The position numbers and the translations under genes are program-made. From Homalodisca vitripennis (Eukaryota > Arthropoda > Insecta > Hemiptera > Cicadellidae): a stretch of DNA of 64,000 bases. Shown one piece after another: positions 10,965-22,410 of this stretch (within the stretch, counting starts at the first letter, position 1; each line of letters starts with the position of its first letter). The notes under the pieces are model-generated. The model saw only the letters and a list, made by a program, of their open reading frames with translations. It did not search any database and was not told the origin of the DNA. The stretch spans positions 93,798,501 through 93,862,500 of the forward strand of contig NC_060213.1 of NCBI RefSeq assembly GCF_021130785.1. The letters are read 5' to 3'.

Positions 10965-11310
10965 ACTAATACGTAGAAGTAAACATTGCAAAATTGAGGC
11001 TCTACTACCACCTCAGAGATTTGTCATTCTATGTGTTTTGACTATGCGGTACAAGTAATAGCTTTTGCTTAGGCTCAGCCAGTTATTTGAATTTATATAT
11101 TTTGTAACTTCCTCATATTAAGTAAATATAAAATCTAATTAAAAGTTCCAAGAAACTTTAAATCGTACCCTAAACATGACGAAATTGAAGCAAAGGATGC
11201 AGTAAACTGTTAGGGAGAACTTTCAACCGTAATTGGCAAAGTTACAAGCTATACGGTTCATTAGATCAAATGATTACACTTCGTAATTTGCCCTCTTTTC
11301 TGGCGCTTTT
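10965..11310 (+). repeat. Module F, full copy
   Basis: About 340 bases that match the reverse complement of 37985-38330, and partly 48110-48420. The core from AAAGGATGCAG to the TTAGATCAAATGATTAC region is about 90% identical to the 38.1-kb copy without a single indel over about 150 bases. In the plus-strand frame the core includes R-N-W-Q-S-Y-K-L-Y-G-S-L-D-Q-M-I followed by L-R-N-L, open in this copy from the KGCSKLL start to a stop about 50 codons later. The family is unrecognised. Confidence 0.6.
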
Positions 11311-12620
11311 AACAGCTAAGTATGGGCTTTAAAACAATGAAACGAAATATGTTTTCATTTCGTCAACCGCAACTATTGATTTTATAGTTCTATGAACCAA
11401 AATAAGATCAATATTTCGTATTATTTTTGTTTCAAACTAAATTAAATTAAATTTACACGACAGGATCTGAATTGTTTGCAACACAAAGATTAAATGTTTT
11501 CATGCATAGTTATTGAAGCAAGATATGTAAAACGTAGCATACTTATAACTTATAACGTAAGTAATGTAGTTGTTTGCATAGAAAATAACAGAATAGCTGT
11601 ACCATTTCAATTTAGTTTATACATATTGTTTAAACATTTTTGTGGTTTGGTTGAATATAAACCACTGCAATAGGGTTTAATTTTTTTTCACAGTTATTTG
11701 GAATAATCTTTTATCTAACAGTGTCAGAGTCCAATATACATTTAAATTTTCTATGATTTTAAATTTTACTTTAAACAATTTGTTGTTGTAAACGACTGTA
11801 TTTAACAAAAACACTTGCTATAGTGCAATAAGTTATTGAATTAAGTAAATAAGTATATTTTATATTTATAGGATACAAAAACGTAGGATTACATAGAATT
11901 TCACCGTTTTATCTTGTTGGGTGTCTGTCTTTCTTTATTTTTTATTATACATGTGCCAAACGAGCTAAATGCATAATTTGAGAAGGAGATATAGTTTTCA
12001 ATTTGTTTATTACACTTTATTACCTTCAATTGAATTTCTTTATTACAGGAAACCCCTATATATAAAGTTTAGGGAAAGATGGGCTGCAATTTTATGCAGT
12101 GCAGATTGTCTCTCAAACCATAAAGTATAGTGTTTCTGTTGTTTTATAAGTTTTAAAATATATTTAATTATATTGTGATGCTATATATTACAATATGCGT
12201 AACATATAACTGTAAATTTTATCAATTGCGGTTTTCTTTAGGCAGACTTCGTAAATTACGCATGTGGTGCAAGTAAACTTCAGAAATTCTGTAATACGTT
12301 TGAAAAAGATATAACAAAGAAACTGCGCGCAAAATGTTACTATTGGGCTATTTTGTTTTGACTGATGGTTTAGTTAGAAACTTTCTTTCACATGAACGTT
12401 AAATAACTTCCGTTTTATTTTTGGCATTGAAATGTTCCTTCATTATATTGACTCTGGAAATTTGTTAAATATAATGATACTGTCCTTCCACTCTAAAACT
12501 CTAAACATACAATGTTGCACTGTAACTATGTCTACACAAATAAAAATATATATTTACACTGTTTGGTACAAAATTTGTGGTGAAATGCGAAAATACCTAT
12601 GGAAAACACAAATTTTTACA
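11311..12620. other. No gene seen
   Basis: AT-rich sequence. One 96-codon frame (12432-12722) runs into the inverted-repeat arm and has no conserved features, so it is not called. Confidence 0.45.
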
Positions 12621-12622
12621 AT

Positions 12623-13157
12623 GATTTATCATTTAGTTTCAACTGCATATAACAATATATTAATTTACATAATCAATAAGCCTGTGACAGTGATCAGCTG
12701 TTGTCCCGTATACGAATTCTAAATTTATCGCGTCTAAACCGTGTGACCGCGATGGCTTATCAGCTGGGTGCAGGGCTGTATTCTTGTACCGGCTAGTCAA
12801 AGTTTCTCTCCGACACAGGAAACCTCTTCTCTCAGTATTCCTGAATGTTTTTAGTGCATTCAATAACTTGCTTACTATCCTGTCTCTTCTCTCCAATTCA
12901 CAATTTTTCGTATGTTTTTGCTTATTTTGTTACAACTGTTTAACCCTATGTGTTTTACCTATGTGCCCAATTGTACGTAATGTACCTCCGCGAGCTTGGT
13001 GGAGACCTCTGGAGCGCTCCCCTAGAACTGTATCTGGTCTCGCCTACCTTTATACTCATGAGCCTGGTCCAGAGGATCTTCTTGTGGTACTACTTGGAAA
13101 AAGAAAACTTCTCTTGGTGAGTGACTTCTTTACTACATTGCTATCCTAAAATTATCT
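12623..13157 (+). repeat. Left arm of a long, nearly perfect inverted repeat
   Basis: It pairs with 13791-14327. In the core of about 500 bases I count only about five differences: one T indel, a small substitution and indel cluster near 12974, and one A/C change, giving about 99% identity. The outermost 40 bases are slightly more diverged. The arm is richer in GC than its surroundings between about 12980 and 13115. That part ends in CTCTTG followed by a textbook splice donor, GTGAGT at 13117. The plus-strand frame before it reads L-R-E-L-G-G-D-L-W-S-A-P-L-E-L and ends E-K-E-N-F-S, which looks like a real exon, but I cannot name the family. A transcript through both arms would fold into a hairpin of more than 500 base pairs. 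Confidence 0.92.
12980..13116 (+). pseudogene. Exon-like segment in left arm, ending at a GTGAGT donor
   Basis: An open plus-strand frame with hydrophobic and aromatic residues (S-L-V-Q-R-I-F-L-W-Y-Y-L) followed directly by GTGAGT. Its GC content is well above the local level. The same segment is repeated on the other strand at 13832-13970 with one residue change (Tyr/Ser). I could not find a clean acceptor at its start; the two arms differ there. It may be a captured exon of a host gene elsewhere in the genome. Confidence 0.35.
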
Positions 13158-13790
13158 TATATAAATGTAGTATAAATTTATTGTAATCATTACCAATACG
13201 TACTATGACCAATACTGTAAGTAGATTAGGAGAATGAACTTCAACTACTTATTACGGTATTTTGTATGAAGAAAAGTAACTGATGTTGCTAAAAGTTACA
13301 TAACTTATATATTTATGTTATCTAACATCCTTATATATTTTAATTCAATTATTTTCATTTAAAGATGCCATAAGTACCTATTAAATAATTTCTTAACTTT
13401 TAATCACCTCAGCCATAGAAGAGTTCGACACCTTGCGTGAACACGTATGTTTGGAATGCCTAAAATAGTTAGATAATAATTAGGATGATTAAATTTTTAT
13501 TTAGCCTAGGATATTTTCTGGTACAGTACTTATGATTTTATGTAGTTGTTTTGAATATATGTTTTAGCAATACTGACATTAGAGATTGCAATAAAAAAAC
13601 TTATGATCCTGCCTGGAGGACCAAACAGGGAAATATTCAAGAAAGAGAGCCAACCGGTCAAGGTTGATCAAACAATATCGTATGAAAGAAAAGGAATAAA
13701 GTAAATTAATCAATTATTTGATCATAATTATTTTAAGAAACGTTCGGAGGACCAGTGGGTGATAATTTTCACTTCAAGCAGTTGTAATGG
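13158..13790. other. Spacer between the inverted-repeat arms
   Basis: 633 bases of AT-rich sequence with no open frame. It would form the loop of the predicted hairpin. Confidence 0.7.
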
Positions 13791-14327
13791 AGATAATTTT
13801 AGGATAGCAATGTAGTAAAGAAGTCACTCACCAAGAGAAGTTTTCTTTTTCCAAGTAGTACCACAAGAAGATCCTCTGGACCAGGCTCATGAGTATAAAG
13901 GTAGGCGAGACCAGAGACAGTTCTAGGGGAGCGCTCCAGAGGTCTCCACCAAGCTCGCGGAGGTACATATACTTACAATTGGGCACATAGGTAAAACACA
14001 TAGGGTTAAACAGTTGTAACAAAATAAGCAAAAACATACGAAAAATTGTGAATTGGAGAGAAGAGACAGGATAGTAAGCAAGTTATTGAATGCACTAAAA
14101 AACATTCAGGAATACTGAGAGAAGAGGTTTCCTGTGTCGGAGAGAAACTTTGACTAGCCGGTACAAGAATACAGCCCTGCACCCAGCTGATAAGCCATCG
14201 CGGTCACACGGTTTAGACGCGATAAATTTAGAATTCGTATACGGGACAACAGCTGATCACTGTCACAGGCTTATTGATTATGTAAATTAAAATATTATTA
14301 TATGCAGTTCAAACTAAAGGATAAATC
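13791..14327 (-). repeat. Right arm of the long inverted repeat
   Basis: Reverse complement of 12623-13157 at about 99% in the core. The exon-like segment here runs on the minus strand and ends at 13832, with its GTGAGT donor at 13831-13826. Homology stops abruptly on both sides of the arm. Confidence 0.92.
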
Positions 14328-17290
14328 AGAGAACCATACATTGGTAATGAAAAAAGACAAACTTTTTGAGATTTTTGAATCTTAACTTTCAATACAACAG
14401 TTTAGTACATTTAACATGTTGGTTTATTTTCGGCATGTGTTTGATGCTATGTACTTCTTGAAGAAACCTTTGCTTCCTTAGAGGCTAATGGATTCTATTA
14501 TAGACTATAAGCAGTACAATAATACAAGCGAAAATTGTTTTTAAAATAATGATTGTGAGTTTATAAACAGCAACGAGCAGCCAGTCAGTCAAGACGGAAC
14601 CAGAAGAACGCTATAACTCGAGTGTTGTGAAGCAACGTATAATAGCACTGATATCAGTTGGTGGAAAATGTATCCGTCCGTTTTAAGAGTTTGGCAAGCA
14701 GACGTTGTTTATGCACGTACATTGTTAAACGAATAAATGATTAGTGTTTATTAATAATATGGTAAATGTAATCAATTTATAAAGGTAAAGTTTCTGTAAA
14801 ATAGTACGCGCTCATTATAAATAAATAAGCAAATCTTGTGTGGGAAATGTTAGCTTTCTTAGTTACTTGCGTAAGGGTATCACTTATATTACTCGCGTCT
14901 TCTACAACTTTTTAATTTGAAAAAGTTAGCCAGCATTGCCTTTATGGTTAGGTATTAATACAGAATAATAATAAATACTGTCGTACTAGCTGAAATAGAT
15001 ATACGCTTTCAGTTTACGTTTATGTTTTTGTTATTGTTAATATGGGCAACCTACAATGCATAATATTACTGAAGGGCACACAACGTGAGACAGTAATCTT
15101 ACATATACACAATAGATGTTTTAACACAATTGAGTTTCCTCCTACCTCTGTAGGAGGCAACATAATTATTAGGTATGTTACTTTCTACATACCTAATAAA
15201 GAAACAATTGTGTCAACTACCCTTTAAAGGACCAACATATCTCAAATGCTGCTTAAGCCATTTGATGGTAAACTGTTTCTTACACTTTATCAAGATTGAA
15301 ATAATACAAAATTGCAATTTTGTTTATAATAAGTATATAGCTAAAATGAAAGCACGTCTAATATCAATGTGTTTTCGAGTAAAAGTGTGCTATTCATTAC
15401 ATGCTTTTTAAATTTCAAGTACTTTTGCTAGGGAAACTAAAATAAATGACGTAATGGCAGCTCTGTCCCAATAATTTGGATTTTTTCCATACCAAATAAA
15501 ATTAAGTTATTTAATGAGCAGACTATCATAATAGAATATATTAATGCCTATATTGAAAAATATAATAACATTACTGAATTGAGTAATTTTAGTTACATCA
15601 ATGATCTAATCTTTTGTAAATAAATAAATACAGTTTAATATGTTGGTTAAAGTAGGACACATCACAGAGAGTATCCAACTGAATGTGAGATGGATTAATT
15701 ACCAGCACCCTGCATTTGATCAAAGCTAACCGTGATTAACCCTAGAGCTGCAAACCGATAACCATTCATGAAAGTGTCACACTCGTACATTCATTAAGTG
15801 ATAACTTCAGTAATCATGTAAAACCTTGTATTAAAAACAGTAAATGTTTACGTCAAAACTACAATGGGCATATAATAGCGTAGTAAGATTGTATATTTTC
15901 TGAAAGGAAACATATAGTTTAATTTATACTATGTATTTTACTTATTGCAACATTTACAAAAATTTAAATGCTTCCTTATAATAATATACCAACATAACAT
16001 GGAGTTTGACTACAATTATTTAAAATTTATAAGAACACCTAAATTGTTTTGTACACTGACACAAAATATATAGAAATTGATATTTTAAAATCTTATTGTA
16101 ACTCGCAATTCATAATGATAATGACAGATTTTTATTAAGTAATATTAGCCTATTAATGAATTCTGGGATTAAATACTGAAACATATAATAGACTTATCCA
16201 CTTATGAGAACACATCCTATCCCAACTGATTACCAAGCTTTTAGTATTTTGTAGTATATTTATGGTAGATAAAAGTTCGTTGAATGAAATTAAAGAATGA
16301 CTTTTTTAAATTTTATGTTTCATGACTTTCTGGATTCTGAATTATGTTTGCATTCGTGAGTTATGAAATCTAAACTCCAGTGTCTGTGGAAGTTTGAACG
16401 TGTTATCATCCAAAAGTTTTAGTCTTTCTTGCCTTTAAAATCTACCATACTCTACCCTTTAGAAATTATTGATAACTATAAATCTCAGAATATTATGACT
16501 TTGAAATCCATGCAATTGATTAGCTCTAATAAGTCTTTGATTTCGGGATTAAAATGTATTAAAATTTTTTTATTCTAGGATTTTAAGGTTTATATAACTC
16601 CTTGACTCCTGGAAACGCGATGAATATGGCTTTCGAGCCCTCAACATTTAATTGCAGTTTAGATGTTCCTCTACGAAAGTGTCACAAAATAGGAGTTACA
16701 AGTTTTATAGACCTGAAATATTCTGGATATATCTACTCTATAGAATATTTTGTAAAGCGAGGTTTCGGTATATAGAAGATAACTGATACACAAAAAACTG
16801 GTCTTCGGTTATCTTCGGAAGCTACAGCATATTGAATACTTTGATGCTCAGGCCTTTCGAAATATTTCATCATAATAGATTTTGCCTGAGAGTGCTACAA
16901 GGTGGTAGGTGTTTTATTTTAACAAATCCGCTCTCTAAATCTACCCCCTTTTGTTGTACAGGCCTATGGCACTTCATTTTTTTAAACTTAAATATTATAT
17001 CTCCTAGGAATTCCCCATTGTTCAAAGTCTAATATTTTTAAGGGGTCTGTGACTTTTTTATCACTTCAAGCCTTGTATTTGTTTAATATGAGAGAAATTA
17101 TAGTAGAAAATAATAAATTTTTTCAAGTAAGCCGAAAAAAAATCGTGGGAAATATGAGCAAGACAACTTACTAATAATAGAGAGATGTCACCTATACGAG
17201 TCATGATGAGGAAACGTGTTCAATGACGGTACAACAATTCTGTACGCATATTCTTCTTAATTTGTTTAAACCAATAGTCTTCACATATAT
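14328..17290. other. No gene seen; two adjacent small hairpins at 15138-15199
   Basis: AT-rich sequence with short frames that show no conserved feature. At 15138-15157 an 8-bp perfect stem closes the loop CTCT. At 15166-15199 a 13-bp perfect stem closes an 8-base loop. Nothing else is recognised. Confidence 0.5.
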
Positions 17291-17982
17291 TATTCCGGGC
17301 AGCTGTCTTGAAACAAAATTACCTTAGCTCAATGGCAATAAAATAAATTCCCGGAGACATCTTATATATTCTGAAGGAAACAGGATTTTCCGGACATTTG
17401 CCATCGTTCAGTAAAAGAAAATCAGTATCACTACGTTTCGAGATTTGCAATCTGATTTCTTCTTCAGGTAAATAATTAACCTAACACATAATTATAAATT
17501 AGGCTAAAATAAACAAATCATACCAGAGCGTTGTGACACGCCTGTCGGGAATGAAAACTACCATGTTGTATGTCAACTTCACTAACTCTTAAACATACAA
17601 TTAATATAAAAAACTAAACGTAACACTAATTATTAAAAGTGAACTACAGAATACAGGTTACAACGTCTGCATTCTTCAATCAACTATCTACGACTGACCA
17701 AAGGCTAACAGTAAATGGCAATCATCAAGGAAGGGAGATAGGAATGGTCCATTTTGTTTTTTTTTATTATTGCTTCATCCTAGATAAACTTCCTAATACC
17801 ATACCGTGACTTCAAATTGGTTTATTATAAATATCTAATCTGTTTTATACTTTAGGTTTTCTTTTCAGTTCAATTTTTGGAATTGGCAACCAAAGCAGCC
17901 TAATCTCGACTGATGGTTGAATGATTCGTTGGTCTGCTAATTTAATGTATTGCCTCTTATTATTTAAATTAAACAAATTTGG

Positions 17983-18198
17983 TTACCGATGTGTTACGTT
18001 GGCTTCATTCCAATTCATATGATGGTCTTCTGAGCAAGAATGATGTTCAGTATTTGACTTTTCTGTGAGACCCTTTATCGTGTTTTCTTTGTGCTCTTTT
18101 ACCCTTACGGTTAATGGTCTTTTTGTCTCGTATATGTATTCCCTATTGCAACTATATCTTATACTGTAAACACGGTTTTTTGGAATCCTGTGTGCCAT
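17983..18198 (-). pseudogene. GIY-YIG endonuclease domain of Penelope-like element
   Basis: The 71-codon frame contains N-R-V-Y-S-I-R-Y-S-C, then E-Y-I-Y-E-T-K-R-P-L, then R-V-K-E-H-K-E-N and a final S-C-S-E-D-H-H with N-W-N-E-A. These correspond to the GIY...YIG strand pair, the catalytic Arg helix and the His/Glu region of the domain. The YIG triplet reads YIY, so the active site is altered. In intact elements the domain nicks the target DNA for priming. Confidence 0.85.
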
Positions 18199-18530
18199 GT
18201 TTTAGTTTTCTTTTTATGAGATTTTGTGTAGAAATATTATGTGTTTCGAACGCGGTTCTAATGTAATGTACTTTCTACCTACTGTTCTAATTTCTTCCGA
18301 TAATCCCGGCACATAAGGGATTGAAATAAACGCAAATTTATCACTCTTTTGTTTTACTGACTCAGGCATAATTCTTCTGGTTCGTTTGCACTTATTTAAT
18401 ACTGATTGAGGGTATCCATTACGTCTAGAATCCGATTCTTCTGTCCTAAATTTTTCTTTTTATCCATCTTTGTCCAAGCATAAGCTCTTTGGTCTATCAA
18501 ATAACGAGTAGGCCACTCCTACTTTGGCAG

Positions 18531-18885
18531 TTATTTGGTGGTTTGATTGTTAATTTTAATATTTTCCTGCATGGGTTTTTTAAGAAAAACAGTTGTCTTA
18601 AGGACATCCCTATCTCTTAATACACACACCTTCAAAATGGGTATCGTTTTAGACTTCCACTCTAATTGTGAGGCTGATGGAAGGAGAAATACTATTAATG
18701 TGATTTTAAAACTCATTCAATTTAGTGCCTCTAAGAGGAAAAATAACAAATGTATCATCTACATACCTCCACCAAATCTTCCTTTTGAACTGATCTGAAG
18801 GCAAAGATGTTTGCTCAAATTCCTTCTTAAAGATATTGGCGAAAATAGGAGACAGTGGAGAACCCATTGTTATTCCCTCACCTTG
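18531..18885 (-). pseudogene. Reverse transcriptase fragment of Penelope-like element
   Basis: The minus frame from 18885 contains M-G-S-P-L-S-P-I-F-A-N and, about 30 residues on, W-W-R-Y-V-D-D-T, the catalytic aspartate motif. A stop follows at about codon 58. A frameshifted 61-codon frame (18716-18531) continues with the connector L-K-V-C-V-L-R-D-R-D. The plus-strand open frame at 18547-18798 is its shadow. Confidence 0.85.
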
Positions 18886-18890
18886 AAGTT

Positions 18891-19461
18891 ACATTTAACC
18901 CTCTAACTCTAAATCTGTTGTTCTATTATAATTTAATCCCAGTTTTAATTTAGTGGAGTAATCTATTTTTCTATTGCTCAAAGTGTATGGAAATAAAATG
19001 GCAAAGGGAAAACATGAAACTTAGTCTTTTGGTCTTATTGTTTGAAATCATAGAAATATTAGGCGAATAGAGTAGTTTTGTAAAATAAGTCGTCTATGCA
19101 CTCAATACCATTATGTTCTTTTGTCTATAACATTAAAAGTAATCTATTATTTACTTGTAGTATTTTTCCGTGAAATTGTGTTCAACGGGGGGTTTTGTTT
19201 ACAAAAAGTGATGTTAAATTTAAATAAAAGTAATTATCACGTGCATTTTTAATAAATAACCTATTTTAAATTAATACCAGTGTATTAATTCATAAGGAAT
19301 TTAGAGTCATAATTTACATATATCATATCCTTGCTGGAAGAAAAATTACTATGATATAGTTATAGGCAAAATATTATGTATGACCACAGCAATGTAAATT
19401 GTTAGATAACTAGTTTAATAAGTCATACAGTTTCAAATAAACATAATCTGGTTATATTATA
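18891..19461. other. No gene seen
   Basis: AT-rich sequence, no feature recognised. Confidence 0.5.
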
Positions 19462-19510
19462 TCAATGAACTATGGCAAATGTCCTGTAAATCCTGTTTCT
19501 TTCACAATCC
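19462..19510 (+). repeat. Short Penelope-like 3'-end fragment, opposite orientation
   Basis: CTATGGCAAATGTCC and TCCTGTTTCTTTCAC match the 3' terminal region of the 17.3-18.9 kb element, which lies on the other strand about 2 kb away, with a few changes. Inverted partial copies are common in Penelope-like insertions. Confidence 0.55.
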
Positions 19511-21212
19511 ACCCATTTTCAAAATCAATCTTCAAACTAAGTCCAAGTGTTGCGTTTTACAAGAATATCTTAAAAATTTAATCATACTTTTTCTGTAACT
19601 CTAAAGGAAGCAAGGTTTAATATTAGATTGTAAGGATACAAAACACGCTGTTTTAATCTCTTAAACGTGTAAGACGTTGTTTTTTCCATTTATAAGTAAG
19701 CTTTCACACATTTGTTAATAAATGTATAATTTATGTTTTTTCCAGCTGTTTATAACTTCATTTACACTGGGTTTGAAATAATTAAAATGGTAGAGTATTT
19801 AATTTTAAAAATAGTTGTATTACTAAAATTCAATAGGCATGTTTGTTTCTAGTCTAACAAGTTTTTCAGACGAGGTAAACTAATTAATTAGGTTCTTCAA
19901 TTTCATTTAAAAGCCTTTATTTCATTACTTATGCAACGCAAGTCAAATTCTATTGTCTTTACTCAATACTTTGTTTAGTGGCTTTAACTTAAACTGACAT
20001 AAGCTAAATAAACGATTCAATTAACTGAAGTTCACTTTGAAGCGTTTGTAGAATTTAGTATATAATTAGAATGCATTTTGTATTACAGGCGAGAATAATG
20101 AAAAACAAGAAAGTGCTTCGTCTGATTCAGTACATTTCAAGTTTTTAACGTCGTCTTTTTGGCAAAGTTTATTATATTTACTCAGTATTTACACCCAAAT
20201 CAATTACATATTTGGTATGGCAACACTATTTATATTTAACACTACGGATAATATATTTAACGTGGGTGTTCTGTTTGGTAGGTGTTAGAACCTACCTATC
20301 TGTTTTTGTTAAAAGTTGAAAATTACATTGCAAATTGGATTAAAATAAAAACATTATTTTTATGGAGATTTGTGTGTTTATATCTTCAGAGAGTTAAATC
20401 ACAAAAATATGGCGTCTGACAAATGGTATGTCACACACTGGGGGTGCTTCAAGTTATATAAATCTGGTAGTCTCAGTGCACTTGACTGAATATATGGAAT
20501 ATACGTAAAACTTTCGAATGAACGTACAATTGACTGTATTTATTTACTATGCATAATATTAAAGATCTGGAAAATTAGTGAGTATTGAATCTACAGTGAG
20601 TGTCGTCTGCATACACGTTAGATGGACTGTACAACGTTTTGCAAAACTGGATAAGTCAGATGAAATGTATTACAAATTTGTAATGTGGGAATGTTTGATT
20701 AAATGAAAACCTATTTCATATTTTCAGTGAGGCGTCTGACATCTGAAACTAGTACGAATAGTCTTCTGGATCTTCTTTGAGTTTGTTTTAAGATATTTAT
20801 AAAATGTCAGCGACGATGAAGTTCAAAACGTACTCTTTCCATTATTTCGAAATAAAGCAAAGCGAGCATTTTAATTAGGATGGAAACTCAATGAAGAGAG
20901 ACTTCTCATTGTCTCACCAGTTGCCATGTTTGATTTATTTCTTTTCTCAAGCATATGATTCTGTCAATACGACAGGTCATTTATCCTTGACCATGCTCTG
21001 TTTAATACACATTAAAATACTATTTAAGGGATCTATAAAAGAATATGTTGTAAAAGGTTTGCTACTTATTACGGCAGCATGTTCTTTTACTTGTTAACTA
21101 ATAATTTTAAAAGTAAGAAACAAAACGTATTGTTAGCAAAAAACGTAAATAATAAAGCAAAGATTCTTTCACTTGTACTATCTTAAGTTTATATACCTCA
21201 TATGAAGGTTTT
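19511..21212. other. No gene seen
   Basis: AT-rich unique sequence. The 68-codon frame at 20891-21097 has no recognisable domain. Confidence 0.45.
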
Positions 21213-22244
21213 ATATTTCATATTAAAGGAGTCTGCCAGAAGTGATATGTTTTAGCTTATTCAAGACACAGCTGTTTAGGTAGCTTAGGTAATCTCGCTG
21301 AGCAAAATTAATACGTTATCTTGTCAAGTCGGAGTTAATGTCACTTTAGCGGAGGGAGGACTAATCTCATTTAATCTGAGGAAACAGTTCATGTTACAGA
21401 AGTATATTAAGATAAGTACGCTTAATTTCCTTTTCTTTGTAGAGCTTATTAATAAGAACGCTTATCTTGTGACGTTGTCTAACAGAAAGGTCATTCCTCG
21501 TCATAATTATTCATTTTGATATAGATAAAATAATACATATAATAAATTGTGCAACTCTTGATACATTCATATGATAAGTATACTAAAAGCAATTTATAGT
21601 AACAAGATTTCCTTAATAAAAGTTAATAATATATTTGCTATCAAAGGAATCGTACAATTTCTATCGAGTTACGTTTGATTATATAAAATGTGTGCTCTTG
21701 TATATGAATGCAGCGTTAAAAATGTTTTGATTTAACTATTTTATTTAACTCTAAAGATATTATACAATATAAAATATATAATATATTCATTTTTATACCA
21801 CGTATGCTAATAATTAAAAAAAAACTATAAAGTAATTCATAAAGAATTTTTAACCGTCATAAATAACCTTTAAAATATAGTACTATATTTTATGGTAATT
21901 TTTTTTTATCAAGCGACAACTCTGAACTATTACCCAAGATATTTTTGTTACATACTTATTTAGTTAATTAATTAACACTTGTACTGGTTTAATAACTTTA
22001 TCTTATGTTTCAATTTGAGATTCTTATGAGCGGATTCTTCTCTTGCTTGATAGTAGTAATGTATCTCTTAAAAATAGATGTTCTAATTATTATTTGTATA
22101 CTTTCATTAAGCCTGTCACTCAAGTGACCTCAGAATAGTTTTAATGTCCATACTCATAGTATGTGGAGAACGTATCCATTTATACACATGAAATCATTCT
22201 GTTGTGGTTAAATATTGCCGGTAGTGATATCAGCAACGAACACG

Positions 22245-22410
22245 TTACGATACAAACTGCCGCAGGACGATAAACCTAAAGTGTTGCAGTTGTGTAAACC
22301 GTATCCGTGACAACAGCTGACTACTACAGTTAGGATCATGTTGTAACCGCAATATCTTCTGTGCCAGCACCACCACCACACCTGTTTGTGTATCTTCTTA
22401 ATATCTGGTA
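22245..22410 (-). repeat. Module C, copy 2 (duplicate of copy 1)
   Basis: Nearly identical to the module C copy at 4413-4580 because it lies in the duplication. The same minus frame is open. Confidence 0.5.

Larger units (their letters stand above)
17330..18890 (-). mobile_element. Penelope-like element, decayed (RT, GIY-YIG, 3' region)
   Basis: Reading the minus strand from 18885, a reverse-transcriptase segment (G-S-P-L-S-P and R-Y-V-D-D-T) is followed by the connector with L-K-V-C-V-L-R-D-R-D-x-L-K-T-T-V, and then a GIY-YIG endonuclease segment at 18190-17985. The order RT then GIY-YIG is the signature of Penelope-like elements. After the frame ends, about 500 bases of non-coding sequence end with an ATCTCGAAACG motif and a GATGGCAAATGTCC motif typical of this kind of element's 3' part. 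Stops and frameshifts occur in the RT and the connector, so the element is dead. The 5' part, upstream of the RT motif, is absent. Confidence 0.85.

Noticed and set aside
12784..13149. 121-codon plus-strand frame in the inverted-repeat arm
   Set aside because: It is a different frame from the exon-like one and fails to stay open in the other arm because of the small indels; the exon-like frame before the GTGAGT donor is better supported.
18547..18798. 83-codon plus-strand frame
   Set aside because: Shadow of the minus-strand Penelope-like reverse transcriptase.
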